Assembly (NCBI GenBank): GCA_039816045.1
Contig: JBCBYB010000021.1
Coordinates: 1-64,000 of the forward strand
DNA length: 64,000 nt
From: Thermohalobaculum sp039816045
GTDB lineage: Bacteria; Pseudomonadota; Alphaproteobacteria; Rhodobacterales; Rhodobacteraceae
Direction: 5' to 3'
Shown here: positions 31,400 to 39,930 of the stretch, piece after piece
Position numbering within the stretch: position 1 is the first letter of the stretch
Layout: every line of letters begins with the position of its first letter
Notes under the pieces: generated by a model
Seen by the model: the letters and a program-made list of their open reading frames with translations, nothing else
The model's database searches: none
What the model was told of the DNA's origin: nothing
Translations under genes and position numbers: made by a program

Positions 31400-32335
31400 A
31401 TGATCACGGTCGCAGCATTCTACCGGTTCGCGGAGGTCTCGGACCCCGAGCGGCGCAAGCAACCGCTTGCGGCGCTGGCCTGTGCGGAAGGGGTGCGGGG
31501 CACCGTCCTGATCGCCTCGGAAGGGGTCAACGGCACCATTGCCGGACCGCGTTCAGGGGTCGATGCCGTGATCGCCCATCTCCGCGCCTGGGAAGGGTTT
31601 TCCGCGCTGGAGTGGAAGGAGAGCCACTGTGCCGAGCAGCCCTTCCGCCGCCTGAAGGTACGGGTGAAGCGGGAGATCGTGACGCTGGGGGCCGGCGTGG
31701 TCGACCATGGCCAGACCGGCACCCGGGTGGCGCCCGAAGACTGGGGCGCGGTGCTCGACGACCCGGAGATCGCCGTGATCGACTGCCGGAACCGCTACGA
31801 GATCGCAATTGGCCAGTTCGACGGCGCGCTCGACCCGGAGACCGACGGCTTCACCGAGTTCCCGGAGCGCTGGGCCGCGATGGCCCCGGCGCTGGAGGGC
31901 AAGCGAATCGCCATGTACTGCACTGGCGGGATCCGCTGCGAGAAGGCCTCCGCCTGGCTGCGCGCCCAGGGCGTGCCCGAGGTGCTGCAACTCGACGGCG
32001 GGATCCTGCGCTATCTCGAACGGGTGCCGGAGGCCGCGAGCCGCTGGCAGGGCGAGTGCTTTGTCTTCGACGAGCGCGTGGCGGTGGACCATGCGCTCAA
32101 CCCCGGGAGCCACACGCTTTGCCATGCCTGCGGGCGGGCTGTGAGCCCTGAGGACCGTCGGCATCCGGCTTGGCGCCAGGGGGTAAGCTGCCCGGCCTGC
32201 ATCGACGAATACACCGACGCCGACCGTGCCCGCTTTGCCGAACGCCAGCGCCAGCAGCAGCTCGCCCGTGCCCGAGGCGTGGCCCATCTCGCCGGCGCGG
32301 ACCACGGGACCCGAGACCCGGAGGACGCCGCCTAA
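31400..32335 (+). CDS. trhO: tRNA uridine(34) hydroxylase TrhO (rhodanese-type)
   Basis: TrhO makes 5-hydroxyuridine at the tRNA wobble position. The 311-residue protein has the N-terminal acylphosphatase-like domain ('VLIASEGVNGTIAGPRSGVD'), the rhodanese domain with catalytic Cys in 'RIAMYCTGGIRCEKASAWLR' (about 172-191), and a C-terminal cysteine-rich part ('LCHACGRAVSPED', 'CPACIDEYT'). ATG 31400 follows AGGGGAGAC. It is divergent from the cyclase. Confidence 0.93.
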   Translation: MITVAAFYRFAEVSDPERRKQPLAALACAEGVRGTVLIASEGVNGTIAGPRSGVDAVIAHLRAWEGFSALEWKESHCAEQPFRRLKVRVKREIVTLGAGVVDHGQTGTRVAPEDWGAVLDDPEIAVIDCRNRYEIAIGQFDGALDPETDGFTEFPERWAAMAPALEGKRIAMYCTGGIRCEKASAWLRAQGVPEVLQLDGGILRYLERVPEAASRWQGECFVFDERVAVDHALNPGSHTLCHACGRAVSPEDRRHPAWRQGVSCPACIDEYTDADRARFAERQRQQQLARARGVAHLAGADHGTRDPEDAA

Positions 32336-32340
32336 GCGAT

Positions 32341-32890
32341 GTGAACGTGATCGGTCTCCCTGATCTGCGTCAGCGACTATCGGGCGGCGACGCGCTGCTC
32401 AAAGGGGCCGAGTTCTCCGGTCGAATCGTCGTGCAGTTGACCACCGACACACCGGCACGCCGGGCGAGGCCGCGCGCAGAGCAGAGACGCTGCGAGCCGC
32501 CGGCGCGCTTTGCCTCGACGGGGTGATCCTCTGCTATCCGGACGGGATCGGCACGGCGGACGCCGCGATCCTGGTCGCCGGAGATCGGGAGGCATGGGAT
32601 GCAACGGCCCCGCGGCTGCGCGCCCTGAAGGGGGCGTCCCGGTGTCTCAGTGAGAACGTGCGAGGCCCCGGCTGCGCTCGATCTTGCCTGGCTGCCACGG
32701 CTCGAGGGGCTGATCATGGGCACCCTGCACGGCGTGCGGATCTGCGAGGCGGAAGGCATCTGGCTGTCGGAGCTCATCCCCTTGATGCCGGCGTGCGACC
32801 GTGCCCGCAGCCTCCTGACGACGATCGAAAGCGGTGACTTCACCGCCGGGTCCGCCACACCTGATTCCACGCTCACCCCCGTAAAATCGG
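32341..32890 (+). pseudogene. Broken NAD(P)-dependent imine-reductase-like gene
   Basis: Three frames in succession give one recognisable protein: 'LPDLRQRLSGGDALLKGAEF' and 'VVQLTTDTPARR'; then 'RAAGALCLDGVILCYPDGIG' and 'TADAAILVAGDREAWDATAP'; then 'CEAPAALDLAWLPRLEGLIM' with 'GTLHGVRICEAEGIWLSEL'. The order fits the 6-phosphogluconate-dehydrogenase-like/imine reductase family. The Rossmann N-terminus is missing, at least two frameshifts are present, and the C-terminal helices run into the promoter of the ligase gene. Confidence 0.6.
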
Positions 32891-32956
32891 TTGCCTCCCG
32901 GGCCGCCCCGCTCTTTAGTCTGACATTAACAACAAGACGACAGGGAGGGCCCTGAG

Positions 32957-34585
32957 ATGCGGGGACAGATGCAGGACTGGCCGCTGCGCGTCGGCACGAT
33001 CATCGACCATGCAGCGCGGTATCACCCAAGGCGACCGGTGGTCGGGCGGAGGGCCGATGGCGCAGTCTTTCGCACGGATTGGGAAGCGGTTCGGCTGGAG
33101 GCACTGAAGCTTGCCCAGGCGATCCGCAGGCTCGGGATCGCACCGGGTACGGTGATCGGCGACATGGCCTGGAACAGCCCCCGGCACCTGGCGCTGTGGT
33201 ATGGCGTCCCCGGTGCGGGCTGTGCGCTGCACACGCTGAACCCGCGGCTCTCGGGCGAGCAGCTCACCTACATCATCGACCACGCGGAGGACGCCGCGGT
33301 CTTCGTCGATGCGGACCTGGTCGGTGTGCTGGAGCCGTTGGCGGCCGCGCTGCCGCAGGTGCGCCATTGGATCGTGCTGGCCGAGAGCGGCGAGATGCCG
33401 GAGACCACGCTCCCCGGTGCGCTGTGCTACGGCGATCTGATCGCGGCGGAGGACGGCGATGCGGCCTGGGAGCCGGTCGACGAGGGACACGCCTGCGGCA
33501 TCTGCTACACCTCGGGCACGACGGGTGCGCCGAAGGGCGTGGTCTACTCCCACCGCTCCAACGTGCTGCACGCGATGGCGATGATCCAGCCGGACATGCT
33601 CGGGCTCTCTAGCCGGGACATGATGATGCCGGTGGTGCCGCTGTTCCACGCCAATGGCTGGTCGAGCGGGTTCTCGGCACCGATGGCGGGCGCGGGGATG
33701 GTGCTTCCGGGGCGCTGGCTCGATCCGGCTTCGCTTCTCGAGATGATCGCCCAAGGGGTCACCGTGACCGCCGCCGTGCCGACGGTCTGGCTCCCGCTGC
33801 TCGCGCATCTGCGGGAGCATGGCGGAAGCCTGACGCAGCTCAATCGGGTGGTGATCGGCGGTTCGGCCTGCCCGCGTGCGGTGATCGAGGCGTTCCAGAA
33901 CGACTACGGCGTCAAGGTGCTGCACGCCTGGGGAATGACGGAGACCTCGCCGCTCGGCTCGTTCAGCTCCTTCAAACCGGAGATCGAGGCACTGGATGCC
34001 GAAGGGCAGATGGCGGCACAGCTCTCGGTCGGGCACCCGCCCTATACGGTGGATCTGGCGCTGCGCGACGAGGATGGCGCCTGGCTGCCGCGCGACGGGC
34101 AGACGCCGGGGCGCCTGCAGATCCGGGGGCCGGGGGTGGTCGGGCAGTATCTGAAGGCCGAGGCGCCGGAGATCGACGATGAGGGCTGGTTCGACACGGG
34201 CGATGCGGCGACCATCGATACGAACGGCTATGTGCGGATCACCGACCGGTTCAAGGATCTGATCAAATCGGGCGGGGAGTGGATCAGCTCGATCGAGATG
34301 GAGAACGCAGCCGTCGCGCATCCAGGAGTGGCCGAGGCGGCGGCGGTGGCGATCCCGCATCCGAAATGGGGAGAGCGGCCGGTGCTGGTGGTGGTGGCGA
34401 AGGGCGCGGCACCGGAGCCGGCGGCGGTGCTGGCGCTGCTCGAAGGGCAGTTCGCGAAATGGCAGCTGCCGGACGAAGTGCTGTTTGTCGACGAGATCCC
34501 CCACACCGCGACCGGAAAGATCTCGAAACTGACACTGCGGCGGCAACTCGAAGACCAAGGCTACATGCTGCCAGATCAGAGGTGA
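32957..34585 (+). CDS. Acyl-CoA ligase (AMP-forming), DmdB-like
   Basis: The 542-residue protein belongs to the ANL superfamily: P-loop-like 'CYTSGTTGAPKGVVYSHRS' (about 180-198), 'HAWGMTETSPLGS', 'GWFDTGDAATIDTNGYVRIT', the hinge 'DRFKDLIKSGGEWISSIE' and the catalytic Lys in 'HTATGKISKLTLRRQL'. It activates a carboxylic acid to its acyl-CoA. The opening 'MQDWPLRVGTIIDHAAR' is shared with methylmercaptopropionate-CoA ligase (DmdB) and medium-chain ligases of this order, so either substrate is possible. CAGGGAGGG precedes the ATG. Confidence 0.9.
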   Translation: MRGQMQDWPLRVGTIIDHAARYHPRRPVVGRRADGAVFRTDWEAVRLEALKLAQAIRRLGIAPGTVIGDMAWNSPRHLALWYGVPGAGCALHTLNPRLSGEQLTYIIDHAEDAAVFVDADLVGVLEPLAAALPQVRHWIVLAESGEMPETTLPGALCYGDLIAAEDGDAAWEPVDEGHACGICYTSGTTGAPKGVVYSHRSNVLHAMAMIQPDMLGLSSRDMMMPVVPLFHANGWSSGFSAPMAGAGMVLPGRWLDPASLLEMIAQGVTVTAAVPTVWLPLLAHLREHGGSLTQLNRVVIGGSACPRAVIEAFQNDYGVKVLHAWGMTETSPLGSFSSFKPEIEALDAEGQMAAQLSVGHPPYTVDLALRDEDGAWLPRDGQTPGRLQIRGPGVVGQYLKAEAPEIDDEGWFDTGDAATIDTNGYVRITDRFKDLIKSGGEWISSIEMENAAVAHPGVAEAAAVAIPHPKWGERPVLVVVAKGAAPEPAAVLALLEGQFAKWQLPDEVLFVDEIPHTATGKISKLTLRRQLEDQGYMLPDQR

Positions 34586-34674
34586 GAGCGCGCCACCGCA
34601 GGCCCCACCCACCCATCGACCCGGCGCGGTGCTGGCACCCGGTCTCTCCCCCACAGGCCTGCGGCGGCGCGCTC
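34586..34674. repeat. Hairpin element A (89 bp)
   Basis: A 19-bp stem with one mismatch, GAGCGCGCCACCGCAGGCC against GGCCTGCGGCGGCGCGCTC, encloses a 51-base C-rich loop that begins CCACCCACCC and nears its end with CTCCCCCA. It starts inside the last codon of the acyl-CoA ligase. No T tract follows. It is an inverted relative of the neighbouring element B. Confidence 0.8.
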
Positions 34675-34693
34675 GGTCGCGGCGGGGTGTGAC

Positions 34694-34778
34694 CCGGCGC
34701 ATGCCAGGCCGATGGGGGAGTGCACCGGCCCAGCATGCACCCGGCCAGCCCGGGTGGGTGGGGCCTGGCATGCGCCGG
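34694..34778. repeat. Hairpin element B (85 bp), inverted relative of A
   Basis: A perfect 17-bp stem, CCGGCGCATGCCAGGCC against GGCCTGGCATGCGCCGG, encloses a loop of 51 bases. On the minus strand this loop starts CCACCCACCC and contains CTCCCCCA near its end, as in element A. The outer stem sequences differ between A and B, yet each remains paired. The elements lie between convergent genes (ligase and flavoprotein). Confidence 0.8.
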
Positions 34779-34786
34779 CAGCGGTC

Positions 34787-35995
34787 TCAGGGGAGCGCCG
34801 CCTTTGCCGCCGCGCGCCCCGCCCAAAACCCTGTGGCCAGGCACGCCGTCAAGAGATACCCCCCGGTCGGCGCCTCCCAATCCAGCATCTCGCCCGCGCA
34901 GAAGACAGCTGGGCATGGCCGCAGCGCCAGACCATCGGTGAGATCCGCCCAAGCCACCCCCCCTGCAGCCGAGATCGCCTCGGTCAGCGGCCGCGGTCGC
35001 AGCAGCGTGACGGGCAGGGCCTTGATCGCTTGCGCGGTTGCCAACGGATCCCCCAGCTGCTTTGGCGCACATTCCCGCAGCAAGGCCGCCTTGACCCCCT
35101 CAATGCGCACGCGTTTGCGCAGATGGTTGGCCAGCGAGGCCCGGCCCCGTGGTTGCGCCAGCCGCTGCGCCAGATCGTCGACGTTCCGGTCCGGGGCGAG
35201 GTCGAGCCAGAGCACCGGGTCCTCGCCCAGCCGGTCGCGCAGCACCGCCGAGAGGGTATAGACCGCACTGCCTTCGAGCCCCGCGGCTGTCACCACGCAC
35301 TCTCCCCGCACGGAATGGTCTCCCGCGGTCAAGCGCACCGGCTTCAACGGCTGACCCGCATGGCGCTCCACCAGATGGGCCGACCAGGAGACATCGAAGC
35401 CCATATTCGCCGGTTTGAACGGGGTCACCGTCACGCCGCGCTTCTCGAGCCAGGGGACCCACGCGGCGTCAGAGCCGAGCCGCGGCCAGGACGCCCCCCC
35501 AAGCGCCAGCACGGTGGCCTCCGCCGCCACCTGCCGCGGGCCATCGGGGGTCTCGAAGGCAAGCGCCTCCCCTTCCCAGCCGGTCCAGCGCCAGCGGGTG
35601 CGGATCTCGGCGCTCTCCAGCCGCGCAAGCCAGCGCCGCAGCAGCGGCGAGCCTTTCATCCGCCGTGGGAACACGCGGCCCGACGAGCCGGTGTACATCG
35701 CCTCGCCGAGCCGCTCGGCCCAAGCCCGCGTCTCCGCCGCCCCAAACGCCGCCAACATTGGCGCAAGGCGCTCTGCCGCGGCGCCATAGGCGGCCAGGAA
35801 ACGCTCCGGCGTCTCCTCCTTGGTCAGGTTCAGCCCCGACTTCCCCGCCATCAGCCATTTGCGGGCGACGGAGGGCTTCACCTCCAGGACCAGCGGGCGC
35901 ACCCCGGCCGCCAGCGCCGCCTCCGATGCGGCAAGCCCCGCCGGACCCGCTCCGACAATGGCGATCGAACAGCGCTCGGGCTCAAGCATTTGCAA
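34787..35995 (-). CDS. FAD-dependent oxidoreductase, TIGR03862/HI0933 type
   Basis: The 402-residue flavoprotein begins with the dinucleotide-binding 'IAIVGAGPAGLAASEAALAA' (about 11-30). The family-specific 'KWLMAGKSGLNLTKEE' and 'GSSGRVFPRRMKGSPLLRRW' follow, and the C-terminal FAD contact is 'FCAGEMLDWEAPTGGYLLTA'. Family function is unproven; distant relatives act on aromatic or tRNA-linked substrates. It converges on the acyl-CoA ligase across the paired hairpins and is divergent from the DUF6614 gene. Confidence 0.87.
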   Translation of the reverse strand: MQMLEPERCSIAIVGAGPAGLAASEAALAAGVRPLVLEVKPSVARKWLMAGKSGLNLTKEETPERFLAAYGAAAERLAPMLAAFGAAETRAWAERLGEAMYTGSSGRVFPRRMKGSPLLRRWLARLESAEIRTRWRWTGWEGEALAFETPDGPRQVAAEATVLALGGASWPRLGSDAAWVPWLEKRGVTVTPFKPANMGFDVSWSAHLVERHAGQPLKPVRLTAGDHSVRGECVVTAAGLEGSAVYTLSAVLRDRLGEDPVLWLDLAPDRNVDDLAQRLAQPRGRASLANHLRKRVRIEGVKAALLRECAPKQLGDPLATAQAIKALPVTLLRPRPLTEAISAAGGVAWADLTDGLALRPCPAVFCAGEMLDWEAPTGGYLLTACLATGFWAGRAAAKAALP

Positions 35996-36035
35996 ACCTT
36001 ACAAAGGATAGGATCGCCCCCAAAGGGAGGCCCTG

Positions 36036-36386
36036 ATGAACCTTTACCATGTGATGTTCGATCTCAAGGACGATGCCAAGGCGACCAGCTTCGCCCATGC
36101 CCTCGACCAGTGGATGGCGCTGCTGAGTGAGCGCGGGGTAATCCGCGGCTGGCGTCTGCTGCGGCGCAAGCTGTCGCTGTCGTCGGGCCAGCACCGGGAC
36201 TTCATGCTGGAGGTCGAGGTCAGCGATATGGCGGAGCTCGACCGCGCCTTCCGCCTGATCGCCGCCCATGACGACGAGGTCGAGAAGCGCTACGCCCCAG
36301 TCCAAGCCATGGTCGCCGAGTCCGAGGCCGGGCTATACCGGCCGTTCCCGGACCCTGAGCGGGCGGAGCGCGTGGCCTTTCTCTAA
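36036..36386 (+). CDS. DUF6614-family protein
   Basis: The 116-residue protein ('MNLYHVMFDLKDDAKATSFA', 'HALDQWMALLSERGVIRGWR', 'LEVEVSDMAELDRAFRLIAA') has the alternating pattern of a ferredoxin-like alpha/beta domain. It matches a short family known only by number. AAGGGAGG lies before the ATG. It converges on the TPR gene, with the stops six bases apart. The function is unknown. Confidence 0.75.
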   Translation: MNLYHVMFDLKDDAKATSFAHALDQWMALLSERGVIRGWRLLRRKLSLSSGQHRDFMLEVEVSDMAELDRAFRLIAAHDDEVEKRYAPVQAMVAESEAGLYRPFPDPERAERVAFL

Positions 36387-36392
36387 CGCCGG

Positions 36393-36824
36393 TCAGGGGT
36401 GCGCGACCCCGTGGGTGGCAAAGGCTTCGTTCAGATCGTCGAGCTCCTCGCACCCGTCCGGGCATGCGTCAGCAAGCCGTGCGTGGAGGCGCCGTGCGGC
36501 CTCCGGGTTGCCCGTCTCAAGCTCCAGCTCCCCGAAATACTCCAGCGCGCCGGTGTGGCGCGGGTTGAGCGCCAAGGCGCGCTCGTAGTAGCCGCGCGCC
36601 GCCTCCCAGTCCTGCAGTTTGCGGTGCGCATAGCCGAGCAGATTAAGGATGTCCGCCGAGGGGGCCTCCGCCAGCTCCACCTTCAGCACATCGACCGCGG
36701 CCTGCGGCTGCCCCTCCTCGATCCAGGTCTTGAGGAGAACGAGATCAGGCGCCGAAGTCTCGGGGAAATCCGCCGCGGCGGCGACAGGCACAAGAACGAG
36801 GGCAAAAGCGAGCGATCGGATCAT
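36393..36824 (-). CDS. Exported TPR protein
   Basis: The 143-residue protein has a signal peptide (about 1-18, 'MIRSLAFALVLVPVAAAA') and two to three tetratricopeptide repeats, for example 'ADILNLLGYAHRKLQDWEAA' and 'ALALNPRHTGALEYFGELEL'. A pair of cysteines near the end ('DACPDGCEELDDL') could form a disulfide. TPR modules mediate protein contacts; the partner is not indicated. ATG 36824 is chosen over 36845 because it gives a clean signal peptide. Confidence 0.82.
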   Translation of the reverse strand: MIRSLAFALVLVPVAAAADFPETSAPDLVLLKTWIEEGQPQAAVDVLKVELAEAPSADILNLLGYAHRKLQDWEAARGYYERALALNPRHTGALEYFGELELETGNPEAARRLHARLADACPDGCEELDDLNEAFATHGVAHP

Positions 36825-36861
36825 GCGGGCCTCATCGGGTTCCACCCAGCCTAGCAGCGGC

Positions 36862-38037
36862 TCAGCTCAGCCGGAAGCGGTTGCGCAGCGCGAGCCCCAT
36901 CAGAAAGAGCAGAATCGGGCCGGCGAACATTTGCGCCCCCGAGACCACCTCGGAGAGGCTGTTGAGCGAGGCCAGTTCCTCGCGCATGAAGGTGGTGCGC
37001 AGGCCGAGAAACCCGAAGATGTTGGAAAAGGACAGCGCCCCCGATTGAAAGAAGCCGAGGGGGGCCTTCTCGGGACAGGTGCCGGCCGCGTCACACCCCT
37101 CGGGCCAGGCGAGATGCGTGGCGTCATAGTACTCCGAGCCGCCGATCAGAAGCCAACCGAGCAGCCAGGCGATCCCGAGCCAGGAGATCGGGCGGACCGG
37201 GTCCCAGCCGCTGTCGCAGGAGAGGCGGAAGAGCGTGTAGCCGAGCCGGATCGCCCGGTTCTCCTCCACCACCTCGCGGCAGGCCAGTTCTTTCCGCAGA
37301 AACATGTGCTCGTCGGCATGCTTCTTCTGATTGGCCATCAACAGCTTCAGCCGCTCATAGGCCCTAAGGTGAACTCTCGCCGCGTCATGACGTTCTGGAA
37401 CTCGCGGCCACGCCGCCACATTGAGATCCGTGTCCTCGTGCAGCTCCGCGTTGTAGAGAAGGAGCGGGGAATGTTCGAACCGGGCGCCCGAGAAGCGTGT
37501 CGGTCCGGACAGAGTAGCGCCGCTGAAAAAGATCCTATCCAAGAAAGTAGCACGCCAGAAATTCGTATGTTTGGAGAACGCGGCGCCCTCGAAATCCGCG
37601 TAGCCGTCGAAAGCGGCGCCCTCGAAATCCGCGTACCAGGAGAACGCGGCGCCCTCGAAAGACGCGTACCGAGGGAATGCGAAGCCAGCGCAGCAGTGCG
37701 TTGTTAGAAACCGCGTCTTTCTGCAGTCCACCGGGTCTGAGGGATCCAAAATCTCCTCCGTGCCGGCGCGCTCGCGAAGCTGGCGGCGGATCTCGTTGGT
37801 TTCCTTCTCAGTCAGCGGCGCGAAGTCCTCCGCAGTGAAACCGTGCTTGTCGATCAGCTCCGCCTTGCGCGCCTCGCTGAGCGCTGCGCCGGCCCAGCCG
37901 TTCCAATAGCGCCGGTTGCGGTCGTGAAGGTCTGGGTCGACAAGCCACCCATTCTGTTCACCCGCAATGGTCATCAGGACGTACCAGGGGTTGGTGCTGG
38001 CGTCCTTGAGCTCTCGGGTCTCGGTGTCGTCCGCCAT
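36862..38037 (-). CDS. Pentapeptide-repeat membrane protein
   Basis: The 391-residue protein has a soluble N-terminal part with pentapeptide repeats at about 120-195 ('YASFEGAAFSWYADFEGAAF'). Near-identical 15-residue units occur there, suggesting recent internal duplication. A helical linker and C-terminal membrane segments follow ('ISWLGIAWLLGWLLIGGSEY' and 'GAQMFAGPILLFLMGLALRN'). The ATG has GGGAG upstream. Similar two-part proteins have been proposed as channel-like or sensor proteins; I cannot assign a role. Confidence 0.78.
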   Translation of the reverse strand: MADDTETRELKDASTNPWYVLMTIAGEQNGWLVDPDLHDRNRRYWNGWAGAALSEARKAELIDKHGFTAEDFAPLTEKETNEIRRQLRERAGTEEILDPSDPVDCRKTRFLTTHCCAGFAFPRYASFEGAAFSWYADFEGAAFDGYADFEGAAFSKHTNFWRATFLDRIFFSGATLSGPTRFSGARFEHSPLLLYNAELHEDTDLNVAAWPRVPERHDAARVHLRAYERLKLLMANQKKHADEHMFLRKELACREVVEENRAIRLGYTLFRLSCDSGWDPVRPISWLGIAWLLGWLLIGGSEYYDATHLAWPEGCDAAGTCPEKAPLGFFQSGALSFSNIFGFLGLRTTFMREELASLNSLSEVVSGAQMFAGPILLFLMGLALRNRFRLS

Positions 38038-38072
38038 GGCACTCCCGTCATCCGGAATGGGTGGATGCCCTT

Positions 38073-39179
38073 CTACCTCTTGGGGAAGTGGTCCTCGCAA
38101 GAGCCGAGGCGGCGCACATCCGCGGTGCAGCAGTGGAGGCCGCCGCCAAAGGCATAGGCGTCGCGGAGCTCGACGGGGACGACCTCCATGCCCAGCCGGT
38201 CGAGCTGTTCGGCCTGGTAGACCTCCGAGGCCTCGACGCATACCGTTTTGGGGTCGAGCACCAGCACGTTCATCGAGAGCCACACGCTCGAGTAGCAGAG
38301 CGGCGGGGGTGTGTTGTGCGCGGGCCGGGCGGCGTCGACGATCTCCCAGCCGTTGCGCTCGAACATCCCGCGCTGCTCGTCCGGCAGGCGCCGCTGCGGG
38401 TTGTTGAGGATCAGCCCCGGCCGGATCGGCGTAAACGTCGCGTCGATGTGGATGGGGTACGGATCGCCCGGGAAGTTGACCGCATGGACCCGGTGCTCGG
38501 GGAAATGCCGCCGCAGCCACTCGATCCCCTTGAGGTTGGTCGTGAACCCGTGCTGCACGACCAGATCGCGCCCGAAGCGCAGCACATCCGCCGCGTCGAA
38601 GAGCGGCTCCTCCTCGGTGGTCACGAAGTGCTTCTTGGCGGTCCAGTCGAGGCGCTGGTCGATGGTGATGCGCTCGGAGAGATAGTCGGGCCGGTAGTCC
38701 GCCTCCGTGAGGCGCGGCTTGGGGGCGGCGGTGTGGCGGAACCCGGTGTCCTCCTCGAAATAGCGCTCGAGCAGCGGGCGGTAGGCGAGGTATTCGAACC
38801 ACCGGCAGCGATAGGACATCGTGGCCTCGACGATCTCCTTGCCCACGGTCAGCAGCACATCGCGCGGCGGCATACAGCCGAACCCGCTCTCGGTGTGGAA
38901 ATCGGGGGTGGTGATCGGGGCGGAGAAATCGATCGGGGTCGGGCGGTCGACGGTGATCCCGCGCGCCCGGAGCTGGTCGGCGAACCGGTCGAGCAGTTCG
39001 TTGGCCCGGTCTATGGTCTCGGCGGGACGACGCCCGTGCTGGCCGCGCATGTCGCTGTCATCCGGCACCTTGGCGTCGAGTGCCGGCTCGGGTGCGGGGA
39101 TGTGGCAATCATCCGCGCGGCCGACGATGACATGGGTCAGCGGATCCCACTCGGTCCAGCTCTCAACAATGGTGGCCAT
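38073..39179 (-). CDS. Glycine amidinotransferase-like enzyme
   Basis: The 368-residue protein matches the amidinotransferase (AGAT) family, which moves an amidino group from arginine to glycine, serine or a related amine. The likely catalytic residues lie in 'DAADVLRFGRDLVVQHGF' (Asp), 'HIDATFTPIRPGLILN' (His) and 'FGGGLHCCTADVRRLGS' (Cys near the C-terminus). The N-terminal 'SWTEWDPLTHVIVGRADDC' also fits. No creatine or toxin pathway genes are nearby. It ends 36 bases before the pentapeptide-repeat gene. Confidence 0.87.
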   Translation of the reverse strand: MATIVESWTEWDPLTHVIVGRADDCHIPAPEPALDAKVPDDSDMRGQHGRRPAETIDRANELLDRFADQLRARGITVDRPTPIDFSAPITTPDFHTESGFGCMPPRDVLLTVGKEIVEATMSYRCRWFEYLAYRPLLERYFEEDTGFRHTAAPKPRLTEADYRPDYLSERITIDQRLDWTAKKHFVTTEEEPLFDAADVLRFGRDLVVQHGFTTNLKGIEWLRRHFPEHRVHAVNFPGDPYPIHIDATFTPIRPGLILNNPQRRLPDEQRGMFERNGWEIVDAARPAHNTPPPLCYSSVWLSMNVLVLDPKTVCVEASEVYQAEQLDRLGMEVVPVELRDAYAFGGGLHCCTADVRRLGSCEDHFPKR

Positions 39180-39930
39180 GGCACTCCCCCTCTTTTCGAC
39201 GTCGTGTGATTGCCGGTCTCGGCCCGCTTGGCAAGCCTGCGATGACGCCTGGCGGGCATCATGACCAGCCCGCGCCGTCCTGATCGGAGGATAGGCGGTG
39301 TCGGCGGGGCCAGGACTGGCGCAAGCGGAGACATCAACGATCAGCCGATCTCGCTCAGCGCGGGTTCGACGGCCAGCGAAGGCAGTGACGACACCGGAGA
39401 CGAGACCGTGCCGCCATGCTCACGCAACCGCGGCAGTTTGGTCCGCACCCAAAGGGCGAAACCGCCGAACTCCGGCATTGGCGCGTTGAACGGTTGCAGA
39501 CGACCGACGCACACAGCGCATTGGCGAAGCCCGTCCTGACCGCCGGATTCGCGGACGTCGACGCCGATGCCGGCAAAGCGCAGTCCCTTGGAGACGGTAT
39601 CCAGCACGGGTCCATCGACCGCTGACAGGCTCCAGGGGCGGCGCGCTCGGTTCAAAGCCTTTGCCGAGCGGTGCACGATGCTCCTCTGGGTACTGTCCAC
39701 ACAGTCTTGGCCGCAGGGTCCTCTGCGTGGCGGCATCCGAGGGGCCGTCTGCCGGCTAACTGATCGTATTTTGGCCCTTGGTTGGCGTTCAGAACCGCAG
39801 GATCGTCGCGCCTGGGAACCCGACTAACGCTTTCCCAGCCCAGAGGATCCATGACAACGGCAAGCTTAAACCCTTTGCGTTGTCAGGCCTCTAAGCCATG
39901 CTCCGCTCTGCCAACCGGACAGGAGCACCG
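39180..39930. other. Long intergenic stretch, no supportable gene
   Basis: About 750 bases separate the amidinotransferase start from the HNH gene. The longest frame (131 codons, minus strand, 39341-39736) lacks a ribosome-binding site and any family resemblance I can see. Bases 39240-39300 may hold the amidinotransferase promoter. The remainder could be a decayed gene or island scar. Confidence 0.45.

Noticed and set aside
32915..34771. A 618-residue minus-strand frame opposite the acyl-CoA ligase
   Set aside because: Antisense shadow rich in Arg and His without domains; the plus-strand ligase has all catalytic motifs.
34586..34778. Paired hairpins as ordinary bidirectional terminators
   Set aside because: Loops of 51 bases and the absence of T tracts argue against it, although a role in 3' end protection remains possible.
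34712..36130. A 472-residue plus-strand frame opposite the flavoprotein
   Set aside because: Shadow frame; the minus-strand FAD-binding motifs are unambiguous.
37580..37690. Repeated units as a CRISPR array
   Set aside because: The repeats are in-frame coding units of a pentapeptide-repeat protein with no spacers and no cas genes.
36862..38802. A 646-residue fusion of pentapeptide protein and amidinotransferase region
   Set aside because: The upstream part is the amidinotransferase gene read out of frame; ATG 38037 with a ribosome-binding site is the real start.
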